Source: Dermanyssus gallinae (taxonomy: Eukaryota; Arthropoda; Arachnida; Mesostigmata; Dermanyssidae). From it: DNA of 64,000 nucleotides. The stretch's first letter is position 1; every line of letters starts with the position of its first letter. The DNA is taken from NCBI GenBank assembly GCA_003439945.1, contig QVRM01004774.1, forward strand, positions 248,001-312,000, given 5' to 3'. Shown here piece after piece: positions 34,801-46,700 of the stretch. The notes under the pieces were generated by a model, which searched no databases, was not told where the DNA came from, and saw nothing but the letters and a program-made list of their open reading frames with translations. A program made the translations under genes and the position numbers.

Positions 34801-36355
34801 GCACCTGTTTAGAATCTGCTCGTACCAGTGCTTTTCAAACACTGTTCTCAATACGGATATCAATTTTTGCACACGGTGGCACTGGTATGCCTAGGAACGC
34901 ACATCTGCTAACATACATTTTGTCTCACGTACACTCAGCCTAAACGTATTTTTCTCTGCAAGTTTGCATCCTCATTAAAATGTTATTGCTTTTGTTATTT
35001 TCGTATTTATCCCTACGCAGCTATCTCTGCGACGTCGATTGCCGCGGTTGGTAATGCTTGTCGCTGATTGCATAGTCAGTCCTACATGTAGATAACGAGA
35101 CAATCCGTGAACATAATCACGTCGACCTATTGGTGGTCGGTTTTATCATATGTCATATGTAAGTATTCGAAGTAAAACAAAAAAGCTCAGATTATTGCTT
35201 AAATAATCGATTTGCACAAATCCGTTCGTCTATTCTAAATCTCGATCTTCTACGATCATCCGGTTTGACTACGCGGTCAAACCGCATCAATTTGCAGAAA
35301 CGCGTTAGCCTAGTTCAAGACTGGATATTTTGCGACTATCTTGTTTAGCCGCATGGTTTGATATTGTTGGGGCCCAATACTTGCAGTAGGGTTACTTACT
35401 ATTTTTACAAGCTTGAGCAGCACTTGTGTTCATGATCCCACGTTAAACTCACCACAGAAGTCCAAAGACACGCTGTACTTATACAGGCCTCTTGTTGAAA
35501 ACGTGTTGTCAATATCCATGAGGACGGAGGATATAGATAAGAAGATCGACGATGACGGCTTGCGCTGTTTTTTAACAGCATTCCAACGTAAGCGATACTT
35601 TGTCGTTGGTATCTTTGTTAACTTCAAGGTGACTATCAATGCAGGGTTACAAATACGAATCCTTAAGAGATTGGCATCATGTTGTGTTTCAACAGTAGTC
35701 CTAATGCTGTGACGAGCTCTTTTTTGGGAAGTTTTAGAAATGCAGAAAACACATGCGTCGCTGGCGGCTAGCAGCAACTAGTGTGACTCACGAACCCACT
35801 AAACCCGTATTACTCCCTACCCCCTCTTCGGACCTGATAAGGTGCGTCAAGACCGTGCTGAGGGCCTAGCTACACCTTGTCCCCTTCCCCCGCCCTCCCT
35901 TGGCTCTTCGTGTCGACCTGTCCTACCCGAGCGTTGACGTCTCTTTCCTTCCTTTCCCGTTCTAGGGCTATCTTTAGCCTCATGATAGAATGAAGTGCTG
36001 CCTTTCCCACCCTCCACCGCTCTTTTAAGGCAATTATGTGCGCCACCACCTCACTTAGGCTGAGAACGCGTACCGTGTGGCGGCAGCCCTGGCTCGTTCC
36101 AGAGCTGTACAGCGATGGATAGCGCGCTCCACAACATCCGACTCGCCCACGGGACAGAGCACGTACGTATTCCTTTCAGTCTTCTGAGTCCTGACCATGC
36201 ATGACTGGAACCGCCTACGGTCAGTGACCACCAGTGTGATTTAGTACGCGAGCTTCGCGTGGTTACAGTCGTGCCAGCGCTTTTTTTGTTCTGGTAGACT
36301 TCGGGAATGCATAATGCACATGCGCCACTAGCAGCCTACCTGACTAGTGTGGGAC
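31895..36355. other. Long intergenic stretch, no gene recognised
   Basis: Starts with a CTAC/CTGT/CTAT tetranucleotide run (31,896-31,940). It includes the 38-bp duplication listed separately and a pair of related segments at about 35,711-35,800 and 36,290-36,370 sharing the CACATGCG, CTAGCAGC and CTAGTGTG..ACTCAC blocks. No open frame here has recognisable content. Confidence 0.55.
33502..33577 (+). repeat. Tandem duplication of a 38-bp unit
   Basis: Two adjacent copies of a unit beginning TTCATTTGCAAGCTTG and ending AAGCTAAAATGCCTATC differ at one internal base (GCTAAAG versus GATAAAG) and at the last positions. This is a recent local duplication. Confidence 0.9.
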
Positions 36356-36367
36356 TCACATACTCAC

Positions 36368-36550
36368 AAGCCTCTCCCGCCTGGCCGTATCCTTGAATGT
36401 GTTGAGTGTCAAAATGACGTCGAACAAGTTCGCCGCCTCCCTGCATGCCTCCGCTGAAGTCACCATATGGGGGACCACCTCCCTGATGGGTCGGCCTCTC
36501 ACAGCGATTGGTGCTGCATCCCGTGCTTTCCTAAGAGCATCCACCAGCCC
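36368..36550 (-). CDS. Candidate internal exon, 61 codons
   Basis: On the minus strand an acceptor TTATCATGTTTCAG precedes position 36,550 and a donor GTGAGT follows 36,368. The frame between them is open in phase 0 at both ends and reads GLVDALRKARDAAPIAVRG, then REVVPHMVTSAEACREAANL, with the look of an amphipathic helical segment. I recognise no family, and no neighbouring exon could be found to pair with it. A chance open frame between consensus-like sites remains possible. Confidence 0.3.
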
Positions 36551-36878
36551 CTGAAACATGATAAAAGTCCCTTGATTTATTGCCCGTGCTCCGCCCACTC
36601 ACAATCGTTCTGCCAGGCAGCTATGGTTGAGAATCTGAAACCTTCATATTCAGGAAGACCATCACGGTTCTGTGCCCCCTTTTCGCTTGCCAGCAGACCC
36701 AAGGAAGCATTCTAGAATTGAAAACATGAAACTAGAACGATATCCGCTAACAACTGGAAGGGCCTATGTTGCAAAAATAGGTAGATTCCTTCCGGATTTG
36801 TAAATAGATTCCAAACAATAGAGCATACGTACTTAAGTACACCCGTCATACCGCATCATTCAGATGGTGCAGGGGTGG

Positions 36879-36912
<34 letters not shown>

Positions 36913-38742
36913 ATAATTAGATAAGGAAGATCACTTTACGAGTATATGAGGCTTAGTTAAGTAAGGGCCTAACAAATATTGTGACTGTGATGTACATTAT
37001 TCTGGGACAAAGTTCCCCTTCCTTTGGCCATTACACTGTATACGCATCATGGCGCAATTCGGCGTCCCTGCCAACGTGATTCAAATCAATCCTAGTAGAC
37101 CACGTCCAACGGCCACAGCGTTCGCGCCAAACCTCAACATACCCAACGGTCCTAAAGCTCACCAGCCGATACATGCCTCACCCAACCAGCTGAGGACGGC
37201 TACAGCCGTTCGCGCCGAAATCTCAGCGTCTTCCACCGTTCAAACGATCATCGGCCGACACCGAGAAACCTAAGCCGTTCAATCCGAGTCAAACCTTCAC
37301 TTAACCTGCAGTTCTATACAAAACAAACACAAACCGCTGTAAATTTTAACCGATTTGAGAGCGGAGTCTGACACCCTTTGGAGAGCTAGCACGCCGCGGT
37401 GCCTCGTGAACCAATAGGTATACCGATGAAAGATGGCTGAAAGTAATTCTTTTTCCGGCCGTGCTACGCACCAGACCTCTCTCTGCCCGTGTGTCATCAT
37501 TCAGTGCTGCTAGGCTTATCGTATTGTAGTGGTCGTTCTACTGAATCTATATCCCCGGGTCACTCAGCGCAACAGACATTGATACAATATTTGTTCTCTT
37601 TGCTATTTTTTGCTATTGCCAATATTCGTGTAGCTGCAGAAGTCCCTCAGGAACTCAGAACCAACATTTTCCAGTTCTTTCGCAAGTAGACTTCAGCCTG
37701 ACAAGAGAGTCTAACAGTGAAGCGTCTTCACCACAATGTTGTTGTTAGACTTTGACAGAATGGCAGGTAATAGATTAGCATAACCGTGCCAATCATAACC
37801 TTTGATAACGATGTGCCCATTAGACTATGGGAATGCTCACGTAAAAATCAGCAATGGATTTCGCTCTAGATGACCGTACAAAGCTTGATTATGTGCCAAT
37901 AGTGCTAGGAGTCGTAGGATTCGCTTTACTAGTAGGGGGATTCTGGCCCGACGGATATATCTTTAAGTTTCTAGGGTATGCTCTTCTACTGGGGGAAGTT
38001 GCTTATGCTGCCACTCCCCGGTAACGCTTTGATGCATGTCCAATTCTGCACAATATGCCGTCCGTATTTGTAAAGGTAACTACGTTCATAATTAACCGTT
38101 TTGGGCTGATCTGGGTCGTTCTTTGAGGTGACGTTCTCATCCCGTCTACCAACAGTATCCTCGGTACCATGCGATTTCTACATGTTTTCTACGTCTTCTT
38201 CGACTGGAGTCTCGCTTTTGGCGACGTAGCTAAACTCACCACCAGGCTATCGACGAGATGTTTGTAAGCGTAGTACTTTATTGCGTGTCGTTTTTAACTC
38301 TGGTTCTGTTCACTGCCAAAATAAACATCTGAGATTATATTAGAAAATATGAATTTAATAATTTAATTAGTAAAGTAAGAACACAGATAAAACGGCTCCT
38401 GAGTGTAAGGCATGCTCCGTCCCTTCGTTCGAATAGGTTTCTGCCACGTTTGAATATTTGAGACATCGGCGATTTGGTAGTAAAGTGTTCCGTATACGGT
38501 ACACAACGTGACAAATTACAAGTAACTTAGTAACGGCATTGAGTTACGGTATATATAATAGTAATTCAATTTATTCACACTTTATCGTGTCATTATACCT
38601 AGTTATGTCATATAAGCTGACACTTGGTGAGTATACACATATGTACATTTAGATTTCTACTTATAAAGTACATATGTTCATATACCAACATCGTCAGGAA
38701 GATACAACGTTCAATTCTGTAAGTTGGGTCAATTACCTAATT

Positions 38743-38782
<40 letters not shown>

Positions 38783-40239
38783 TAAATATAAATATATATA
38801 TATTTATTCGATGAAGCGCCACATAAGCTTTGCTCTCTGTTCATCCTCATATCCTCGGGCAATTGTATTTCTTTAGATGCAGTTGCATTTCCCTCCACTG
38901 CTTGAAGGCGCAGAAGTCGATTATGTTACGCCTCTGCATGATGTTACGAATATTATCTCGCAGCTTGGCAAGGGTTGCCGACATATTAGTTCGGTCTCCG
39001 TAGGCGCTTGAACAAGGCACCTTACATAATAACAATAACCTTCATCATTATTTTCCTTCAGTATGACTTAGTTTTGGCTACAGTTAGGAGGTCAGAACGT
39101 ATATCATAATTTCTTCTAATAATCTCACACTCATATCATATATGATAATACAGTTGATTAAGAACAATTATTGCGTTCCTTAATATCCATGATCATTATT
39201 CCTCATTATTCTAAACTCTCTATATATTTGCATTTCTTCCATCGCATCCTGTGGAATAAGGACGTGTGGATAATACTGGCCGACTTGAAAATAGTCAACT
39301 TCGGGGTTGGTGTTTGCCTTTTTGGTCATCCTCTATGCAATTTGACAGTTGATAAGCCTCAACCAAGTGATAGTTTTTGTATTTTGATGAAACGTTGACA
39401 TCCCAAGTTGTTCGGGTTTATCGAAGTTGTTCTGGTGAATCCGCGCTGTTCGTCTATGCTGGAGTACAGTAGGTACAGTTAACGTGGTAGCATTGTAGGT
39501 TTGAGTTCACAGACGGACAAGCAGTCATCTTCGTTGCAAAATAGCATTTCCGACGCAACCGTCCTGAAAGCGTCTGCTCTATCAACTCTTTCAAGTTGTA
39601 GATTTGCTGTAGATTTGCAGTTGATGCTCCCAGGCCAAACAGCCATACAGGACTTTGGAAAGTACAAGGGACCTCTATATACTATGACAGCTTTAGGGCT
39701 AACAGCAAAAACGGAACATGTTTTTGTTGGTATACAAATTTAACTAACTGGATAATCTAGTAATACAAATATTGGCTTAAGCTTTTAACTAGTTCTATCA
39801 CACACGAGCACATTCATATACTGTGCATTGGAGCAACAGTCAGTAAAATGGAAACATAAGGTTTGTAGCTAAATTCCAACAGCATCTATAAACAGCAGAC
39901 ATCCCTTCTTGTGGATGATGAACTGGTAAACGAGCAATCAAAGAGGCGCCGTCTCGATTATTAGCTTAACCAAATTGGCGGTAGAGAAGGGTTTTTCCTT
40001 GTTTGAATTTCTAGCGTCGCTGCAGTGGTGGTAGCCATGTTCGTCTTCCAGAAGGGTTGTTTTGATATATTTGTAGAAGTTATTATTTATTATTGTAGAA
40101 TAAAGCGACACCGACGGCGATTTAACCTGCTGCTTAGAAGACACTATGTGCACAATCAAGGTATTCTCTTTCGTGCGCAAGCACCTGCGATTCTGTTATC
40201 TCGATTATTCTGAGACGTTTTTGCGCGCACACTCACCTG
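36551..40239. other. Intergenic, nothing recognised
   Basis: AT-rich, with (TA)n at 36,881-36,909 and 38,746-38,775. Open frames are short and without recognisable motifs. Confidence 0.55.
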
Positions 40240-40430
40240 TCATCTCGCGGCGCCCCACCACCATACATTTGTAAATCTTCGAAACGCCCGTAAAGTGGCT
40301 CGCTTATCGTTAGCTTTTTGTAGCGTACATGAAACAAAGTGTTCTAGCAATCGACATTTGTTAGTTGACCTAGAGTAGATAAGTTGCCTTGTTTAAAAGT
40401 AAAACTATACTAACGCAGAACTTTGACACA
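40240..40430 (-). mobile_element. CR1-like LINE remnant (related to 56.9 kb)
   Basis: The plus strand at about 40,320-40,420 (GTGTTCTAGCAATCGACATT and flanks) is clearly similar to 56,885-56,975, where the minus-strand reading is recognisable as the RT C-terminal region of a LINE. Both give a LxTLxxLxxxxxxxHxLxxAR-like reading on the minus strand. Only a short piece survives here. Confidence 0.5.
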
Positions 40431-41530
40431 GTACTCAAAGTACGACAAAGCTACACCCCGTAGAACTTTGTCAAGCGTTTGTTCATTTTTCTCTCATAGG
40501 ACAGATTTTTTGGACAAAAATAGCATTGATAATTTGCTATATGGATGGAGAACGTTTATACCCATCAAGAAATATTATCTTGACATACTATGATTAAGCA
40601 CACAGATTAGTAGAAATCAAGTAGTTAACTACGCATTTCTCATAATAAAATGCGAGAAACGCCATTTGTATACCCCAATGTTTAAAAAATATGAGTACAT
40701 ACGGAATCAGCGAGATGTATGGTGATGTATGGTGAAAAATGTTTTATAAATTGGTGTATGAAAAATGAATATTCGAGTAGGTAACGACCACACTTGGCTA
40801 TATTGTGTGATTTTTATTATATTCATTTGTAGTAATTCGTAGTATCATTAACCTAATTTGTTTTGTAAATTTATTTCACATTATAAAATCAACATGTTAT
40901 TAAATTTTAAATACATTCCTATGACTATCATATCACACATTATTTGTGTTAAATTATTTCGTTAACTTGAAACTTAAAAATACTGATTTAAAATATTCCA
41001 CCCGTTAACTAAACGAAATATAAACGCACTGGCTCGTTTTTGAAGTACGCAGCGTCAATCTAGCAATCTCAAGCTATATCTACCGAGACAAAGTGCTTGA
41101 GAATGCCTGATGTTTCAAAGGAATCTCAGTCAAATCAAAATTTTTATTTCTTTGTAATTATTGTCAGGTTTTTGTGTCCTACTAGATACTTAGTGCGCAT
41201 TTTTCTTGGACGGGTTGAACAACTCAGGCGACCCCAGGGAGGCCGTTAGCAATTCGTGCTTATGTGGTAAGACTCTCCGGTTGATAACTCAATAATTCAT
41301 CGCGTTGAAGAAGAGTTTGTCTTTCCTTAGAGTTAATTAACATAAATTTGCAAATGCGTCGTTGAGTGGTCCCAAGAGGGTTGCATAGACCAATATATTT
41401 AAAACAATTATATTTTTATTATATATTATATATAACCTTATACTACAAAATGTTCCTGGGAATTGCCCCATTGTACACTACTGGCAAATTGTAACGGCTC
41501 GGTTAGGTTTAAGGATAGCAGGACCCATAC
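40431..41530. other. AT-rich spacer, nothing recognised
   Basis: Very AT-rich, no open frame of interest, no repeats beyond short homopolymers. Confidence 0.6.
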
Positions 41531-41534
41531 GATA

Positions 41535-41697
41535 GCAGGGATTCAGCCAAAAACGGTGCTATGTTGTTGGTTTGCGATGCAATGTAATGACATGCAATCC
41601 GAATTCTGGGGGGCGGGATTGCATGTCTTTTTATTTGGCTTAAGTCGGCTTACAGGTCCCACATTAGTCACAGTTTGCAGCTAGTGAAGCATGTGCA

Positions 41698-41744
<47 letters not shown>

Positions 41745-41975
41745 GCACATGCGCAGCTTAATTGTCATAAACAAGCTTATTTATTGGACATTTTTCATGG
41801 ATCCAGCCAAAAACATTGCTATGTTATTGGTTTACAATGAAATGCAATGACATGCAGGCGATGTACAATGCATGGGGGCGGGATTACATGTCTTTTTTTA
41901 AAATTTAATTTTAGTGGGTTCACAGGTCCTACATTAGTCACAGTTAGTCGCTAGTGAAGCAGGTGCTTTAAGCAT
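41535..41975 (+). repeat. Imperfect direct duplication of about 160 bp
   Basis: The segments at about 41,540-41,700 and 41,808-41,970 share, in order, CAGCCAAAAAC, TGCTATGTT.TTGGTTT, AATGACATGCA, GGGGCGGGATT.CATGTCTTTTT, ACAGGTCC.ACATTAGTCAC and GCTAGTGAAGCA.GTGC. Between them lies (TA)n and a TGCGCAGCTTAATTG.CATAA block, which also occurs in the hairpin element immediately downstream. Confidence 0.85.
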
Positions 41976-41998
41976 ATCTATATCTATATATATATAGG

Positions 41999-42091
41999 CT
42001 ACATTGGCGGTGTGTCGCACTAACCAGACTGTGATAGTACACATGCATAAATATGCACGGTTATGTTGATAAAGCTGCGCATATATATAAA

Positions 42092-42136
<45 letters not shown>

Positions 42137-42255
42137 GCGCAGCTTAATCACCATAACCGTGCATATGATGGTTTTATCACAGATTACACATTTATTTATG
42201 TGTACTATCACGCATAGTTTGTTTAGTGCGACACACCGCCTATGTGGCTATTAAG
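41999..42255. repeat. Hairpin (MITE-like) element with (TA)n centre
   Basis: The left arm (41,999-42,084) and right arm (42,133-42,255) are inverted copies. The shared order is GGCGGTGTGTCGCACTAA, GTGATAGTACACAT, TATGCACGGTTATG and AAGCTGCGCA, with extra sequence in the right arm. The centre is a TA run. Its inner arm motif is shared with the direct duplication just upstream, so the two structures are probably parts of one repeat family. Confidence 0.8.
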
Positions 42256-42299
42256 GAGTTGATCTATAAAAGTCTAACAAACTAATTACACTATCTTAC

Positions 42300-42402
42300 C
42301 AGAGGCCGCTACCTCGATGATGCGTGCGTCGCGCGGATTCGAACTTGCGACATGTGGTGCCGGAGTCACCGCTCATCTTTGTGACTCTGCTGCGTTGTCA
42401 TA
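42300..42402 (-). repeat. Possible second tRNA-derived SINE family
   Basis: The minus strand contains AAGTTCGAATCCGCG, a good pol III B box, in a setting of tRNA-like length. The A box upstream is degraded and no target-site duplication is visible. The sequence is unrelated to the three clear SINE copies outside the B box. Confidence 0.35.
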
Positions 42403-42550
42403 TATATATATATAAATATATTCTTCATGTTTTTGGCTAAACGGGCGACACGTGGCAGTTCCAAATGGTCCCTGACGCATCTGGTTTGATATGAAATTTA
42501 AAACAATATCTATTAATCGGATCTGATATGGCCTGGTACTTTTGTCTTTT

Positions 42551-42596
<46 letters not shown>

Positions 42597-43718
42597 TAGT
42601 TACGTAAGCCCAATAGCATTGTAGAACATTTACCGCTACGTGTTTTTGTCACTGCCGGAAACCAGGGACATCATTACGGGACTCATACGTAAACTGATTT
42701 TCGACTGACTACCTAGCAGTGACGCTTAAGTGCAGAACAAATTCGAAGCGCACCAACCTTGCTCGGAATGCATTCGTGTGTCCATTTTAATTGTTTTTGC
42801 CACTGTTGTCTTGTCTGCTACGCGTTTCCTCCGCTCCCGGCAAATCGCGAAAAAGACGACCAGTTGGCCGATGAGCCTCAAACAGACACCGAAGATGCCC
42901 ATTAATGCCGAGTCGCAGTGGGGCTGGTGCGAGGGTGAAGCATCGTGTTAGCATCGGCGCAGCGCACCCCTCCCCAGCCGTGTCCAAGCCGAAGATTCAA
43001 TCTCATTCACTACGTAAATATATATAAATATATATATAGATTGGATTGGTTCTATTTTGATGCATTCCTAATGAGATGATGCGGCGTTCATCATCTGGAC
43101 TGCCGGTCAACTACTCTAGCAAACCGCCGGCCTCGAGCAGAGAGGAACGTTGACTCGGTTGTGTTCATATAAGACGCTGCGGTGGGTCGTTCGCTCGTCA
43201 GTGTAATCAGTTCGGAAGCGGGCCGTGCCCCACGCGCGCCATCACCACCGCCAGACGACAACCTACCTTCTGTGATATTCATTTGAAGTGTGCCGCAACT
43301 ACGCGAAGACCGCGAAGGAGGACCATCCATTCATTGTTCTGCACAGTCTGGCAGCGGCCTCGAGGATTACAGCTGAGGTGTCAGATTGTGTGTTGTTCTT
43401 GCTAGTTCGTTGTTTACCACGTCATCATCTCCGTCTCCCTCATTACCACCTCATCCCCCTCTTTCTCTCGCGCGATCTCTCACTCACTCAGGCTCAGCTC
43501 TAGCTAAACTCTAGCTGAACCCATATGTGCCGTTTTATGTGGCCGTGCGCGAGAATGTGCTTGCATGCGCGTACATGCCTGCGTGCAGCTTTTGTTTGGC
43601 GCCGCCAGCAGTGAGGAAACCAGAGCAGCTGCACCAGCAGCAGCAGCAGGTGCAACAACAGCAGCTGTCGGAGGGCTCCCGGCCTACCCCGGCCTACTCC
43701 GGCCTACTCCAGTTCACG
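42403..43718 (+). other. Putative promoter and 5' UTR region of the secreted-protein gene
   Basis: After a (TA)n run at 42,554-42,590, G+C rises towards the gene. A CT-rich GAGA-type element sits at 43,461-43,480, identical over 20 bp to one at 6,248. The last 40 bp before the ATG hold three tandem copies of a GGCCTACYCC decamer, and a CAG-rich run lies at 43,630-43,665. The transcription start cannot be fixed from sequence. A short frame with a hydrophobic segment (42,730-42,951) is present, but I do not assign it. Confidence 0.4.
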
Positions 43719-46700
43719 ATGAGGCCTGCAGTGGCCGCGTGGTTACTCGTGCTAATAGTGGCGCTGTACACGCAGACGAGCCACGAAGCCGCCACCGGCG
43801 GCGGCACGATACGCGTGTCTCACAGAAAGCCGATTCGGATCAAAATTCAAACGAGGCCGGTCGTCGTCAAGAAGCCGCATTTGCCACTGCTGCTGTTACT
43901 CAAGAAACCGCTGCCGTTGTTGCTGCTCAAGCACCATCATCGGAAGCTCCGCAGAGGCTGGCCGCTCTCGGCGCTCTTCACGTTCAAGGCGGTCAAGTAC
44001 GCAAAGGTGAGTCCGGTCGAGGTGAGTCCGGTCGAGGTGCGTCCGGTAGAGGTGCGTCGGGTCAAGGTGCGTCGGTGTCGCCTCGTGCCGACCGCGCAGT
44101 TCCGCAAATCCACAGCCACGCATACGGTTGCGCTGCGCGTTGTCGAGCGTTCCACCGACTGCCGAGAATTCTATCAATACAGGCCGGTCCGCTAACTCGA
44201 TCGAGAGACGTAATTGCTCTCGATGCGTCGCTGGGTGATGTGCCGGCCTCCCGGCCCACCCGCGTATCGTTGTAGCCGCCATCGCTATAATGGCGGCGAA
44301 TGTTGCTCATCACCGATGATGAATCACGATGTTCATGCACACATTAACTACTACTAAAGAAAAGTTTTCGGGCTGACCCTCAGCAAGCCAAGATTTAACG
44401 TCCACGGAACTGTTTTTCACATTGCTTCATAGACGGACATGCCCCATAAATACAAATGTGCAACGGTGGGGCTCGAACCCGCGCACCTGATATGTGTCTC
44501 CTCCGGTTGCGAGGCGCAGACTTAATTCACCACGCCACCACCGGGCTCGACACTATATAATACCAGGCACGTACGTAGAGCACAAATATGCAAATCAAGC
44601 ACCCGCGCGAAACAGCAGTCTTGGCCGTTTCTGCCCCGTCGCAGCCTTCTAAGGCATATTGGTGTTAGCCGAGACACCATCGTCCATCAGTCATCAACGC
44701 CGGGACGTCAATCACACGTGCCTGTTGTCATTGTTTGTAATCAAATCGTGTCAGCGCGTCTGTGCTCTGTCACGCATGACTAACTGGTAGATCATGAATG
44801 ACGAGAATGACAATACTACGTAACCCACCATGAGTATTGAACTTCGTGTGCATACGCATATATGTATATGTGTGTGTGTGTGCATCTCTTTTGTGTGCTG
44901 CGTGTCTCTACGCCTCTCTTTCTTCCTCTCTCACTCTACCTCTCTGTCTCTCACACTCTACCTCTCTGTCTCTCTCGCACTCTTCCCCCTCTCTCTTTCT
45001 CTCTCTACCGCGTCACGCGTGTACGTTACAGTTGGCCTTTCTGACGAGTCTCGTAAAACGGCGCAGACGGCGACGCCGACGCTCAGTGTTTCCGACGACG
45101 CTGCCCGGTGCCACGTTTTCGGCTGCCAACACACAAGCGTGGCTTGACGCTCGACACCGCTCGCTCATCTCTGCGGGCCCTCATGTCACAAATCGTGGTT
45201 CAACTCGGCCCAGGTCGACAGGCGAGGCGTTCCGGCTCGACCTTCGTCCGACACAGATCGCCATTGACGCCAATGACCATGATGACGACTACGATGACAG
45301 CGACTACAATAACAACAACAACAACAGCAACCAGTACTACAACCGAAACAGTGCCAGCAGCGGCAAGACGAAAGGTACGTTGTCGAGCAACGCTACTTGT
45401 ATACATCGAGAGAGAGAGACGGCACATATTGATCAGTCGTTCGCTGACGACGCCACGGCGAAGCTGCTGATGATACCTGACGATGTCGTTGTTTTTGCTG
45501 TTGTTGTTGCTGCTGTTGTTGTTGTTGTTTTCGTTGTTGTTGTTGTTGTTGTTGTTTTCGTTGTTGTTGTTGTTCTTGTTGAAGACACAGGAGCTGTGCA
45601 GTTGGCCCACTCCGAGTCAAAGACAATCAGCATGATGCAGGCACATGGGCAAAGCAGTGATGACTCGCTAACGACAACCACATCGACATCACTTCAGGAT
45701 CGTTCCGGTGACGTTGAGCGGCTGCCGGGTACCGCATCGAACTCCGGCAGTTATCGTCCGTACTTTTCGCCGGCGGAGCGCACGATCGTCTTCTTCAGTT
45801 CGAGGTCACCAGCCGAGGAGTCTTTCCTCAGAGGCATCATTCAAGCTAACCTGTCGGATACAGCACGAATAACTACCAGCAGCACCAGAAGTGGTGCGGC
45901 GAGCAGTATAGCCGCGGCAGATACAGCAATAGCCACAACAACAACAACAACACCAACAGCAGCGGCGGCGGCGGCAGCAGCAGCAGCAACGACAACGACA
46001 ACAACAATAACAACGACAACAACAACGGTGGCAGCATTTATGGTGACGACAGACCCGATCTCGAGATTCGATGAACCGTCTTTTTATGTTCTAGAACCGA
46101 ATGTCCCAACGGGTACTACAGCTGTACCCGATGGTACGCACTTTAGCCAAATAGGCGCAGCGGACCAAACGCTGTCCCCGGATCCGCTTTCCTCTTCTAC
46201 CGTAATTCCTAGTTCCACCTCACTGGAACATGATGATTCTGATGAGTACACAACGGCAAGCCAGATGCCAACGTTGCGTGATGATGGTTTACTTCCGAAG
46301 GGTAAATTATCTATAGAAAATAAAAAGCACTCGACAGACAAGTTCTTATCGCAGCCCGGCCTCATCGGACACGCCGTTGTACCAGCGCAGTCGTACTTCG
46401 CTGCGGATTCTACCGATGCATCATCGTACGCACGGAAGGTGGCCCATCGTTCTGGAGTTCCATTGGCTTCCTCAGCGAGTAATGTCGCGTGGACTCCGGC
46501 GTCTGTGCGGTCAGCCACAGAAGCGGTTCCCCCAATCGTCTCGCTAGGAACGTCTATTTCGGAGCTTACAACGACCAACGAACCAACTCACATGGCCATC
46601 AGCGACGATACGACGAACGACACGCGAACCGAATCGTCTAGTAGTGCAACGACGGAATCTACTACAGTTGAGATTCCGGTGATAAGTGTTAAGACAGTTC

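Larger units (their letters stand above)
44007..45031 (+). other. Intron 1 of the secreted-protein gene
   Basis: Runs from GTGAGT to TTACAG with phase 0 on both sides. It carries an antisense SINE and, near its 3' end, a long CT-rich tract (44,910-45,008) that would serve as an extended polypyrimidine region. The acceptor at 45,030-45,031 is chosen because it is the first AG after that tract that restores the exon 2 frame. Confidence 0.6.

Noticed and set aside
43565..44275. Alternative plus-strand frame overlapping exon 1 (Ala/Gly/Arg-rich)
   Set aside because: The neighbouring frame has a clear signal peptide, a consensus donor and phase agreement with exon 2. The alternative is G+C-driven and ends in the splice-donor repeat and intron.
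44837..45031. Extension of exon 2 upstream to 44,837 without intron 1
   Set aside because: It would start at TTG and translate a CT-repeat polypyrimidine tract into Leu/Ser-rich low complexity. A splice acceptor at 45,030-45,031 fits phase and context better.
45393..45626. Antisense poly-Gln or poly-Asn frames opposite exon 2
   Set aside because: Shadows of the (GTT)n tract; no supporting features.
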